Shown: piece after piece, positions 9,908-17,206 of the stretch | Layout of the letters: every line of letters starts with the position of its first letter | Numbering within the stretch: the stretch's first letter is position 1 | DNA from: Dyella jiangningensis | GTDB taxonomy: Bacteria; Pseudomonadota; Gammaproteobacteria; Xanthomonadales; Rhodanobacteraceae | Assembly (NCBI GenBank): GCA_000632805.1 | Contig: CP007444.1 | Location: 1,736,001-1,800,000 of the forward strand | DNA: 64,000 nucleotides | Direction: 5' to 3' | Translations under genes and position numbers: made by a program | The notes under the pieces: generated by a model | Told to the model about the DNA's origin: nothing | The model's database searches: none | Seen by the model: only the letters and a program-made list of their open reading frames with translations

Positions 9908-11199
9908 TGCGGCCCGACAAGCAGGTTGCCACCGAGGATGCGCCGTCCAGTCCCTGGTGGAAGCGCCTGAGTGCAGGGCTGGTCACCGGCGCGGCCGATG
10001 ATGATCCCAGTGGCGTTGCCACCTACTCACAGGTGGGTGCGCGTTTTGGCTACGCCATGCTGTGGATCGTGTTCGTCACGACGCCGCTGATGATCGCCAT
10101 CCAGATGGTGAGTGCGCGCATCGGTCGCGTGACCGGGCGCGGGCTTGCGGACAACCTCTCGCGGGAGTTTCCCAAGCCGGCCGTGTGGTCCCTGGTGACC
10201 CTTCTGGTGGTCGCCAACGTGATCAACATCGGCGCCGACCTCGCGGCCATGGGGGCGGCCGCGAAGCTCCTGTTCGGCGGTCCGGGCCTTGCGTATGCGG
10301 TCGCTTTCGCCATCGTGTCCACGGCCTTGCAGGTGTACGTCTCGTTCGAGCGCTACTCGCCGATACTCAAGGTGTTGGCGATGAGCCTGTTTGCCTATGT
10401 CGCCACCGTGTTCGCGGTGAAGGTGCCATGGGGCGAAGTGGCGCACGCCGTCGTCGTGCCACACGCAACGTGGAACCTCGATTACGTGACCGGCCTCGTC
10501 GCCGTGCTGGGTACTACCATCAGTCCGTACCTGTTCTGCTGGCAGGCGGCGCAAGAGGTGGAGGAGCTGCGCGAAAGCGATGAGCGCGAACCGTTGCGCG
10601 AGGCTGCGGAGCAGGCGCCGGAGGCGCTGCGTCGCATCGCCATCGATACCAGCGTCGGCATGATTTTCTCGAACGTCATCGCTTTCTTCATGATCGTCAC
10701 CGCGGCCGCCGTGCTGCACGCGCACGGCAAGACCGACATCACGTCCACGTCGGATGCCGCCGAAGCGCTGCGGCCCCTCGCGGGACGCTTCGCGTTCACG
10801 CTGTTCTCCATGGGCATCATCAGCACCGGCCTGCTCGCGGTGCCGGTATTGGCCGGTGCGACGGCATTCGCCGTGGCAGGCGCGGCGCACGCGCCTTATG
10901 GCTTGAGCCGCAAGCCGCGTCAGGCGAAGCTGTTCTACGGCGTGCTTGTCGGATCGATGGTGCTGGGCGCTGCACTGACGCTCTCGCCAGTGGACCCGAT
11001 CAAGGCGCTGTACTGGAGCGCGGTGGTGAACGGCGTGTGCGCGGTGCCGTTGATGGCCGCCATCATGCTGGTCGCGCGACGGCAGAAGGCCATGGGCAAG
11101 CAGGTCGTGCGTGGCTGGTTGCTCGTGCTGGGCTGGCTGGCGACGGTCGTGATGGGCGTCGCGGCCATCGTGATGTTCGCCACCATGGGCAAGGGATGA
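9907..11199 (+). CDS. NRAMP-related divalent metal transporter
   Basis: 430-residue polytopic inner-membrane protein, about 11 predicted hydrophobic helices. It belongs to the SLC11/NRAMP superfamily (proton-coupled metal uptake), but the TM1 metal motif reads DPSG (residues 33-36, in DDDPSGVATYSQ) instead of DPGN, and the TM6 region (GMIFSNVIAFFMIVTAA) lacks MPH. This matches the NRAMP-related clade, some members of which carry Mg2+ rather than Mn2+/Fe2+; the ion here is therefore open. The start is fixed by the TGATG overlap with the hydrolase gene. Confidence 0.85.
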   Translation: MRPDKQVATEDAPSSPWWKRLSAGLVTGAADDDPSGVATYSQVGARFGYAMLWIVFVTTPLMIAIQMVSARIGRVTGRGLADNLSREFPKPAVWSLVTLLVVANVINIGADLAAMGAAAKLLFGGPGLAYAVAFAIVSTALQVYVSFERYSPILKVLAMSLFAYVATVFAVKVPWGEVAHAVVVPHATWNLDYVTGLVAVLGTTISPYLFCWQAAQEVEELRESDEREPLREAAEQAPEALRRIAIDTSVGMIFSNVIAFFMIVTAAAVLHAHGKTDITSTSDAAEALRPLAGRFAFTLFSMGIISTGLLAVPVLAGATAFAVAGAAHAPYGLSRKPRQAKLFYGVLVGSMVLGAALTLSPVDPIKALYWSAVVNGVCAVPLMAAIMLVARRQKAMGKQVVRGWLLVLGWLATVVMGVAAIVMFATMGKG

Positions 11200-11203
11200 A
11201 CCA

Positions 11204-11866
11204 GTGCGCGCCGGCCTGGTGGTGGCGTCGGCTGTGGCGATCATCGCGTGGCCTCATCAGGCGCATGCGGGCGCCGGTGCCTATCTGGTCGACGACGCAT
11301 CGATCACGCCGGCGGGACACTGCCAGATCCAGAGCTGGGTGCAGGCATTCTCCGGCGGCCAGAAGGCGCTCAACACCTTGCCGGCGTGCAGCACGGGCCC
11401 GGTGGAATGGTCCCTGGGCGTAGCGGGGCAGAATCATCCCTACCAGCACCAGGAAAGCCCCGCCGTGAAGTGGATGTTGCGCGATCCGTCGGCGCATCCG
11501 TGGGGTGTGGCCGTCAACGTGGGCGCAACGTGGTCCAACGGCCATGTCCTGTCGCGCAACACCTATGCGGCGCTGACATGGACGCCGGAGGGTCAGCAGG
11601 ATTGGGCAGTGAATACCGACGTCGGCGGGTTCTGGTCGCGCGATCGTCATTGGCAAACGCTGCTGGGGATTGGCGTGAAGTACAAGCTCACGGAACACGT
11701 CGCCATCGTGGCCGAGCATATTCATCCGTGGGTGGGCCAGGCCACGACGCAGGCGGGACTGCGCTGGATATTCCGCAACAACGACAGTGTGGACCTGATC
11801 GTGGGCCACGGCAGCGTTGCCTCGCACGACCGGTGGATGACCGTCGGACTCAACGTGGGCCTGTGA
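11204..11866 (+). CDS. Putative outer-membrane beta-barrel protein
   Basis: 220 residues from a GTG start, AAGGGA seven bases upstream, 4 bp after the transporter stop. An N-terminal signal peptide (about residues 1-22, cleavage after HAHAG-like QAHAG) is followed by alternating hydrophobic/polar segments ending in LNVGL, typical of small barrels. I do not recognise a named family. Position suggests co-transcription with the hydrolase and transporter, possibly a cell-envelope partner. It ends 3 bp before the convergent AlkB gene. Confidence 0.65.
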   Translation: MRAGLVVASAVAIIAWPHQAHAGAGAYLVDDASITPAGHCQIQSWVQAFSGGQKALNTLPACSTGPVEWSLGVAGQNHPYQHQESPAVKWMLRDPSAHPWGVAVNVGATWSNGHVLSRNTYAALTWTPEGQQDWAVNTDVGGFWSRDRHWQTLLGIGVKYKLTEHVAIVAEHIHPWVGQATTQAGLRWIFRNNDSVDLIVGHGSVASHDRWMTVGLNVGL

Positions 11867-11869
11867 GAC

Positions 11870-12454
11870 TCAATCGTCGCGCCGCCGCGCGCGGAACGCG
11901 ACGCTGATGCGCGGGCTGACCGGCTGCGTCTGCTTGGGGATGCCGTGGTCGTAATGATGCTGGCTCTGCCAGTCCATCAGCAGCAGGCTGCCCGGGATGA
12001 GGTCGAGGTCGAAGCGTCGGCGCGGCGTGGCCTTGCTGCGTATCAGCATGCGCCGCGCCGTGCCCAGCGAAAGCAGCGCGATCGGCCGGCCTTCCATCAA
12101 GTCGGCGAGCCGGTCGTTGTGCATCGCGACGCTGTCGTGCTCGTCGCGATAAAGGTTGAGTCCGATGCTGTCGAACGCGTGGCCGGTATGCCGGCTCACG
12201 TGCTGCATGGCTTCAGCCAGTGGCTCCGGCCATGACTCGTCGCGAAAGCCGAAATGCGCTGTGAGTCGCGGTACGTCCAGCTCGCGCTCATACATCACCC
12301 GCCGCTTCTGGCTCCAGATCGTGCTGTTCAGCAGCTGTTGGAACCAGCGATCGGCCGTGGCGGCGTCGATCACGTTCTCCTCGTACACGATGCGCCCGGT
12401 GGCATCGTCCAGCAGCACGAGTGGGCCTTCGTTGAACAGGGAGAACTGGGTCAT
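11870..12454 (-). CDS. alkB: AlkB-family alpha-ketoglutarate-dependent dioxygenase
   Basis: 194 residues from ATG 12454 (MTQFSLFNEG); an in-frame ATG at 12532 would add 26 residues unlike the family. Fe(II)/2-oxoglutarate dioxygenases of the AlkB2/ABH2-like type remove alkyl lesions from DNA or RNA bases. Seen: NLYRDEHDSVAMHND with H112-x-D114 iron ligands, the distal H170 in DHGIPK, and R182 in PRISVAFR for 2-oxoglutarate. The length is usual for single-domain AlkB proteins. Convergent with the barrel gene; no other alkylation-repair gene is adjacent. Confidence 0.9.
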   Translation of the reverse strand: MTQFSLFNEGPLVLLDDATGRIVYEENVIDAATADRWFQQLLNSTIWSQKRRVMYERELDVPRLTAHFGFRDESWPEPLAEAMQHVSRHTGHAFDSIGLNLYRDEHDSVAMHNDRLADLMEGRPIALLSLGTARRMLIRSKATPRRRFDLDLIPGSLLLMDWQSQHHYDHGIPKQTQPVSPRISVAFRARRRDD

Positions 12455-12565
12455 GAGAGGTGTGGAGAAGGTATGCCGTGGACTAAGGCTTGCCGGGATA
12501 TTCACCAGCACTGGACTCATGGATTGCGACAACCAAAAGAGATTTCGCAGAGGGACTCGTCAACC

Positions 12566-12961
12566 ATGAAAGCCGTCAAATGCACCGGTCTGCTGTTGTC
12601 CGCCTTGCTCTCCGTATATGCGGTGCAAGGCCTTGCCTATCAAGCCGCGCCGTCGTCAACCGGCCATCCGCCCAACAACAGCAAGACCAACCAGCGCGAT
12701 GCCCACGGGGCCAATCCCACGGCGCAAAGCCAGTCCAATGACAAGGCCGACGTGGAACTGGCCGCCCGCGTACGCAAGGCCATCGTCGGTGACCACTCGC
12801 TGTCCACCACGGCCCACAACGTCAAGCTGGTGGCCAGCGGTGGCGTGGTGACGTTGCGCGGCGTCGTGCGCAATGCCGACGAGAAGGCCCGCGTGGAAAC
12901 CATTGCCAGTGGCACGTCCGGCGTCAGCCGGGTCGACAACCAGCTCGACGTCGAGCATTGA
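12566..12961 (+). CDS. BON-domain periplasmic protein (OsmY-like)
   Basis: 131 residues: signal peptide (residues 1 to about 25, LLLSALLSVYAVQGLA), a polar Asn/Gln-rich linker, then one BON domain (about 63-131: DVELAARVRKAIV, GGVVTLRGVV, GVSRVDNQL). BON domains bind phospholipid surfaces and are common in osmotic or envelope-stress proteins. It lies 12 bp upstream of the glycine-zipper gene, probably one transcript. No TAT or lipobox motif. Confidence 0.85.
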   Translation: MKAVKCTGLLLSALLSVYAVQGLAYQAAPSSTGHPPNNSKTNQRDAHGANPTAQSQSNDKADVELAARVRKAIVGDHSLSTTAHNVKLVASGGVVTLRGVVRNADEKARVETIASGTSGVSRVDNQLDVEH

Positions 12962-12973
12962 GGAGAGACCGAC

Positions 12974-13489
12974 ATGAAAAGCGCCGTTTACTGCATCGCC
13001 AAGACGGTTGAACAAGCCGAGAAGATCGTCCTGGACCTGAAGCAGGCAGGATGTCCGGCCGATGATATTTCCGTGCTGCTGCCCGACCGCCGGGGCAGCA
13101 AGGATTTCGCGCACGAACACAACACCAAGGCACCGGAAGGCGCCACCGCTGGCGGCGTGGCTGGCTTGGGTGTCGGCGCGGCGCTGGGTTGGCTCATGGG
13201 CATCGGCGCGCTGGCCATTCCAGGCGTCGGGCCGTTCATCGCGGCGGGGCCGATCATGGCTGCGCTGGGCGGCGCTGCCGTGGGCACCGCCGCGGGCGGG
13301 ATCGTGGGTGCGCTGGTCGGGCTTGGCATTCCCGAGTTCGAGGCCAAGCGTTACGACGCGAAGATCCGCGAAGGCAACATTCTCATCTCCGTGCACACCG
13401 AAGACAGCAAGCAGCGCTCGGTGGTGGAGGACATCTTCAAGGCGAACAACGCCGACGATATCTCCACGCGGCACGAGGCGAGTGTGTGA
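12974..13489 (+). CDS. Glycine-zipper general-stress protein (YflT-like)
   Basis: 171 residues. The N-terminal alpha/beta segment (AKTVEQAEKIVLDLKQAG, DDISVLLPD) resembles the heat-induced stress protein YflT fold. The middle (about 57-119) is a long Gly/Ala-rich glycine-zipper hydrophobic region, and the C-terminus returns to soluble sequence (NILISVHTED). The start is preceded by GAGGAGAG. Function is unknown beyond association with envelope and osmotic stress. Likely operon with the BON gene. Confidence 0.75.
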   Translation: MKSAVYCIAKTVEQAEKIVLDLKQAGCPADDISVLLPDRRGSKDFAHEHNTKAPEGATAGGVAGLGVGAALGWLMGIGALAIPGVGPFIAAGPIMAALGGAAVGTAAGGIVGALVGLGIPEFEAKRYDAKIREGNILISVHTEDSKQRSVVEDIFKANNADDISTRHEASV

Positions 13490-13671
13490 CCGACGTGCGA
13501 ATGGTGAGCGCGCCCACAGGCGGCGGCATGGAATCGACGCCATGATGAACCCTCATCACGCGAGGACGGCCGCACCGGGTCGCTGAGCAATATGGTGCTG
13601 TGGCAGGAGCGGGTCAGAAACATTTTGCTCGAAGGTGTGGCGAAGCCACATTGATTCCAGGACAGAGAACG

Positions 13672-13703
13672 AAGCAATGGCCACCCTCGGGCGGCCATTG
13701 CTT
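13672..13703 (+). terminator. Perfect 11-bp stem-loop followed by TTT
   Basis: AAGCAATGGCC and GGCCATTGCTT form an 11-bp perfect stem around a 10-nt loop, followed by a short T run. It lies 180 bp after the BON/YflT-like pair and is a plausible intrinsic terminator for it, though the T-tract is short. Confidence 0.55.
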
Positions 13704-13759
13704 TGGGTCACGCATGAAGTCAGAAGACGGGCCGCGCGTTGCACGCGGACATCAAGAAA

Positions 13760-13796
13760 GGGGCAGCGGGCCAGGTAGAGGGAAGCCCGCTGCCCC
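13760..13796. terminator. Perfect 12-bp GC-rich stem-loop
   Basis: GGGGCAGCGGGC and GCCCGCTGCCCC pair perfectly around a 13-nt loop. On the minus strand the stem is followed by TTTCTT, so the better terminator direction is leftwards, where no protein gene is present to terminate. It could equally be the 3' end of an unannotated minus-strand RNA. Confidence 0.45.
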
Positions 13797-14172
13797 TGTT
13801 GCGCCGCCGACGGCATGAAGCCGCTTGGGAGAGGGGGTTGCCCAAGCCTGGGCGGTGGTCGAGGCGCCCGTCAGAAATTACTCATGACTTCGCGCAGCAC
13901 TGGTGAAGCGCCAATGCATGAGTTCGTTCACCATGCGCGTGCAGCGGCATGCATGCGAGAACACCTGCCAGCGCACCGTCACACCAATGAAGTGGCTGTG
14001 CAGGCGGGATCGTGATGACGCCAGTCACTTCACGTCGACCCATCGCCATCGCTGGTGTGAATAGGTTCCAGTCTCCGGATCGATCCGGCGTTCGTGCGAA
14101 TGGGTCTTGCAGAGTATTCGTTCGATCGAACCCAGATGGCAGTCGCCTTGTTTGGAGAAGCAAATCGACACC

Positions 14173-15141
14173 ATGCAACAAAACGTATCCCGCGAGGGTG
14201 GCCCCGTCCATCAGCGCTCGACCCGGGTGGTATGGGCCGCGCTTGCCGGAAACCTTGCCATCGCCGTGTCAAAGACCATCGCAGCCAGCTTCACCGGCAG
14301 CTCGGCCATGTGGAGCGAGGCGGTGCATTCGCTGGTGGACACCGGCAACCAATGGTTGCTGCTGCTGGGGATGCGACGGGCAACGCGGCCCGCGTCGGAA
14401 GCGCATCCGTTCGGCCATGGGCTGGAGCTCTACTTCTGGTCGTTCGTGGTAGCCGTGATGATCTTTGGCCTCGGCGCCGGCGTGTCGATCTACCAGGGAA
14501 TAAGCAAGCTCATCCATCCCGAGACGATGAGCAGGATCTGGGTGAATTACATCGTGCTGGGCATGAGCATCGTCTTCGAAGGCTCGGTATGGCTCGTGGC
14601 CCTGCGCGAATTCAGGAAGGAAAGCCGGCGCCTCGGGTGGATACGCGCCGTGCGATCGAGCAAGGATCCCGCCGTGTTCACGGTGCTGTTCGAGGATACG
14701 GCGGCGCTCGCCGGTCTGCTGGTCGCCTTCGTGGGCGTGGCACTGACCCAGGTAACGGGCAAGTCCGTGTACGACGGCCTGGCGTCCATCGTGATCGGGT
14801 TGATCCTGGCGGCCACTGCCACGCTGCTCGCCAATGAGATCCGTGGCCTGTTGACCGGCGAAGCGGCGAGCCGGCCCGTGCGTGAGAAGATCAGGCAGCT
14901 GCTGTGCGGCCATGCCGCCGTGGAGGAAGTCCATCGCGTCTGGACGATGCATTTCGCGCCGCATGACGTGCTCCTGGCCGCGAGCGTCAAGTTCGACGAT
15001 CGCCTGTCCATGGCGCAACTGGAGAACGCCATCGTCGAACTCGAGGATGCCATTCGACATCAGCAGCCGGAAATCCAGCGCATCTTCCTCGAGCCTCGCC
15101 GGCTCCCGGTGCTGACGTCGACGAAAACGGAATCGCCCTGA
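14173..15141 (+). CDS. Cation diffusion facilitator family transporter
   Basis: 322 residues starting MQQNVSREGG, with GGAGAAG 13 bases upstream. CDF proteins export divalent cations such as Zn2+ by proton antiport. The TM2 signature WSEAVHSLVDTGNQ (H52, D56) and TM5 FEDTAAL are those of the SLC30A9/ZnT9-like branch, which differs from classical YiiP HD-HD/DD sites. Five or six hydrophobic helices are followed by a cytoplasmic domain (about 240-310, EEVHRVWTMHF, DVLLAASVKF). Substrate not determinable. Confidence 0.88.
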   Translation: MQQNVSREGGPVHQRSTRVVWAALAGNLAIAVSKTIAASFTGSSAMWSEAVHSLVDTGNQWLLLLGMRRATRPASEAHPFGHGLELYFWSFVVAVMIFGLGAGVSIYQGISKLIHPETMSRIWVNYIVLGMSIVFEGSVWLVALREFRKESRRLGWIRAVRSSKDPAVFTVLFEDTAALAGLLVAFVGVALTQVTGKSVYDGLASIVIGLILAATATLLANEIRGLLTGEAASRPVREKIRQLLCGHAAVEEVHRVWTMHFAPHDVLLAASVKFDDRLSMAQLENAIVELEDAIRHQQPEIQRIFLEPRRLPVLTSTKTESP

Positions 15142-15452
15142 CCCTGTCGAGCGGCCCGGTTGCGCGGCCTCGACCATCAGCGGGAGCGGGAATGTCGATG
15201 CGTCAGTGCTTTTCGACTTCACGCTCGCATCAGCCGCGAGCCCGATGCATGCATGTCATGCAAGAGGCTGCAGGCACGCGCTGAGCGGCGGCCCCATTTG
15301 CACGCGAGGTTCATGGCGTTCTCACGCCGGCTCCCGTCATCGTCGCGCAAGCTCTGGCCTGCCGTGGCGATGCGCATGGCGAGTATGCCGTCTGTGCGAA
15401 AGACCGATGCCTGCATCGCCTCCTGCGGCAACCTTTCCCATCAGGACAGCTT
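15142..15452. other. Intergenic stretch before the alcohol dehydrogenase relic
   Basis: No open frame with family-like sequence is seen. It may be degraded DNA related to the adjacent pseudogene, or simply the original upstream region of that gene. No hairpin or operator stands out. Confidence 0.3.
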
Positions 15453-15603
15453 ATGCGTGCACTGACTTATCACGGTGCCAGAGACGTGCGCGTCGCGAGC
15501 ATGCCAGCCCCGACGCTTCTGCAAGACGACGATCTCCACTCAACGCAGCGTCGGGACGGGCGACAGCCTTGCGATCTTCGGCGCGGGGCCCGTCGGCGTG
15601 TAG
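15453..15603 (+). pseudogene. Remnant of a zinc-type alcohol dehydrogenase
   Basis: From ATG 15453 the frame reads MRALTYHGARDVRVASMPAP, the typical N-terminus of medium-chain zinc alcohol dehydrogenases, and loses similarity after about 28 codons. From 15550, in a different frame, the sequence reads VGTGDSLAIFGAGPVGV then stops at 15601. This is the Rossmann-fold GxGPVG element normally some 150 residues further on. The gene has therefore lost its catalytic domain by internal deletion and has no C-terminal half. The remaining DNA ends 29 bp before the DUF2383 gene. Confidence 0.75.
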
Positions 15604-15631
15604 TTCCCTTCATTCCCCAACGGAGAGCGCC

Positions 15632-16084
15632 ATGAGCGACCAGTCGCATGATATCGATGTATTGAACGACCTCATTGCCACCACGCTGGATAGCGCCGAC
15701 GGCTATAGCGACGCGGCCGACCACGCCAAGAATCCCATGATCGCGGACCTGTTCAAGCAGTGGGCGGCGGAGCGGCGCCAGGTGGTTGCGGACCTCCGGA
15801 TCGCCGTGCGCGATCTGGGCGGGCAGCCGGAGGACGACGGCACCGTGCTGGCGTCGGCCCATCGGATGTTCATGGATCTGCGCTCGAGCATGAGCAACGA
15901 CGACCGTGCCGTGATCGATGAAGTCGAGCGCGGCGAGGATCACATCAAGGATAAATACGAGCATGCGCTCGGCGACGAAGCACTTGGACCGCAAGCACGC
16001 GCGGCGGTGCAGGGGGCGCATACCTCGGTGCGCGCCGGTCATGACGAGATGCGCGCGCTCAAGCAATCGCGCGAGGACCGTTGA
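15632..16084 (+). CDS. PA2169-type four-helix-bundle protein (DUF2383)
   Basis: 150 residues, mostly helical and acidic, with CGGAGAG seven bases before the ATG. DUF2383 proteins are ferritin-like four-helix bundles of unknown biochemical role, often in stress clusters with hemerythrins and DUF892 proteins, as here. Conserved-looking segments are VLNDLIATTLDSADGY and FKQWAAERRQV in helices 1 and 2 and ERGEDHIKDKYEHAL in helix 4. An in-frame upstream extension is not family-like. Confidence 0.85.
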   Translation: MSDQSHDIDVLNDLIATTLDSADGYSDAADHAKNPMIADLFKQWAAERRQVVADLRIAVRDLGGQPEDDGTVLASAHRMFMDLRSSMSNDDRAVIDEVERGEDHIKDKYEHALGDEALGPQARAAVQGAHTSVRAGHDEMRALKQSREDR

Positions 16085-16185
16085 CCGACCGTGTCTTCAT
16101 TTGACGAGAGCTTTGTCTTTGCGCGGCAACGCTTTCACGGAAGCGACTGCACGATCGGACGCAAGAACTTTTCAAGGATAAACCC

Positions 16186-16659
16186 ATGGATGCGATCCAG
16201 CTGTTGAAGAACGACCACCAAGCCGTCAAGGAGCTTCTCACCGAGCTTGCGGACACCACGTCGCGCGCCGTGAAGCGGCGTACCACCTTGCTGCGCGAGA
16301 TCCACCTCAACCTGCACGCGCACACCACGATCGAAGAGGAAATCTTCTATCCGGCGTACAAGGAGGCGGGCGACAAGGAGCAGGCGAAGATGTATTTCGA
16401 GGCGCTGGAAGAACACCGCGCGGCGGAAGACCTCGTGCTGCCCGATCTATTGCAGACCGACCCGTCGTCCGAGCAGTTCTCCGGACGTGCCAAAGTGCTG
16501 AAGGAGCTGATCGAGCACCACGTCAAGGAAGAAGAACAGGATATGTTCAAGCAGGCCAGGTCCCTGCTGGACAAGGCGACCCTGCAGGAGCTGGGTGAGC
16601 AGATGGCGCAACGCAAGCAGGAAGTCATCAAGGAGTGGAAGTCGGCCAAGGCGGAGTAG
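16186..16659 (+). CDS. Hemerythrin HHE-domain protein
   Basis: 157 residues. The non-haem diiron four-helix bundle is recognisable from LLKNDHQAV (H11), NLHAHTTIEEEIFYPA (H and E ligands), LEEHRAAEDLVLP and LIEHHVKEEEQDMF. Such proteins bind O2, NO or peroxide at a diiron site; the role here is inferred as stress-related only. It lies 100 bp after the DUF2383 gene on the same strand, and a strong hairpin follows at 16726. Confidence 0.9.
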   Translation: MDAIQLLKNDHQAVKELLTELADTTSRAVKRRTTLLREIHLNLHAHTTIEEEIFYPAYKEAGDKEQAKMYFEALEEHRAAEDLVLPDLLQTDPSSEQFSGRAKVLKELIEHHVKEEEQDMFKQARSLLDKATLQELGEQMAQRKQEVIKEWKSAKAE

Positions 16660-16725
16660 CCGGGAAAGAAGCACGTCGCTTCTGCCAACGTTCCATCCCT
16701 GGCCCAAGTTGATTGGGCGCCGTCG

Positions 16726-16754
16726 CGCATGGCCGTCCGGAGGGCGGCCATGCG
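16726..16754. terminator. Perfect 10-bp stem-loop between convergent genes
   Basis: CGCATGGCCG and CGGCCATGCG form a 10-bp stem with a 9-nt loop. It lies 67 bp after the hemerythrin stop and 40 bp after the end of the small minus-strand gene, so it could serve both. Neither side has a good T-tract. A second small stem (CTCGCG/CGCGAG) sits at 16774-16788. Confidence 0.5.
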
Positions 16755-16793
16755 GCCGGGATGCTCTTGAAGCCTCGCGTGGCGCGAGCCGCG

Positions 16794-16958
16794 CTATCGG
16801 CGGCCGACGTCGCGGTCGGCCTCTTTCTGGCGTCGCTCTTCACCTTCGTTGATCTTCTGGTCGCGTTCTTTCTGTTCCTTCGCATCCATGTCGGCGACGC
16901 GGTTCTCGTTGCGGTCACCGCTGCCATGCTTGGGCGGATAGGGAGGTTTCTCGGGCAT
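16794..16958 (-). CDS. Small hydrophilic protein, unknown function
   Basis: 54 residues starting MPEKPPYPPK. The start has AGGAG eight bases upstream on the minus strand, which argues for real translation. The composition is extremely charged (Asp, Glu, Lys, Arg, Asn) with no hydrophobic core, so it is probably disordered. I recognise no family. Its position among stress genes suggests a stress-associated role, but that is inference only. Confidence 0.55.
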   Translation of the reverse strand: MPEKPPYPPKHGSGDRNENRVADMDAKEQKERDQKINEGEERRQKEADRDVGRR

Positions 16959-17206
16959 CGGTGTGGCTCCTGTGTTGGCGGCGTTCAGAAGCGCGTCAGT
17001 CGCGGGGCATGCTTGCGAGGGACGCCGCAGGAGCAAAGCAAGCCTCGTACCGTCCCGACGCGCCGTACTTTGTCGTCCCAGGCACGAAGTCGGCAGTCAC
17101 TTTTTTCCGGCGTGCGGAAAGTTTTCCGTGAATACCACGGTCAGCCGAGGCTGACGCGCTGTCGACTTTTGCATGGCTAGCGTCTGGCTCAGTCGGCCAG
17201 CATCCG

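Larger units (their letters stand above)
13490..14172. other. 683-bp intergenic region with two strong hairpins
   Basis: No convincing protein gene. It contains two GC-rich perfect hairpins (annotated separately) about 60 bp apart, a small GCCC/GGGC stem near 13842-13855, and a 14-bp perfect palindrome CCGGATCGATCCGG at 14069-14082, about 90 bp before the CDF transporter, that could be an operator. The region between the hairpins could encode a small RNA, but no promoter is obvious. Confidence 0.4.
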
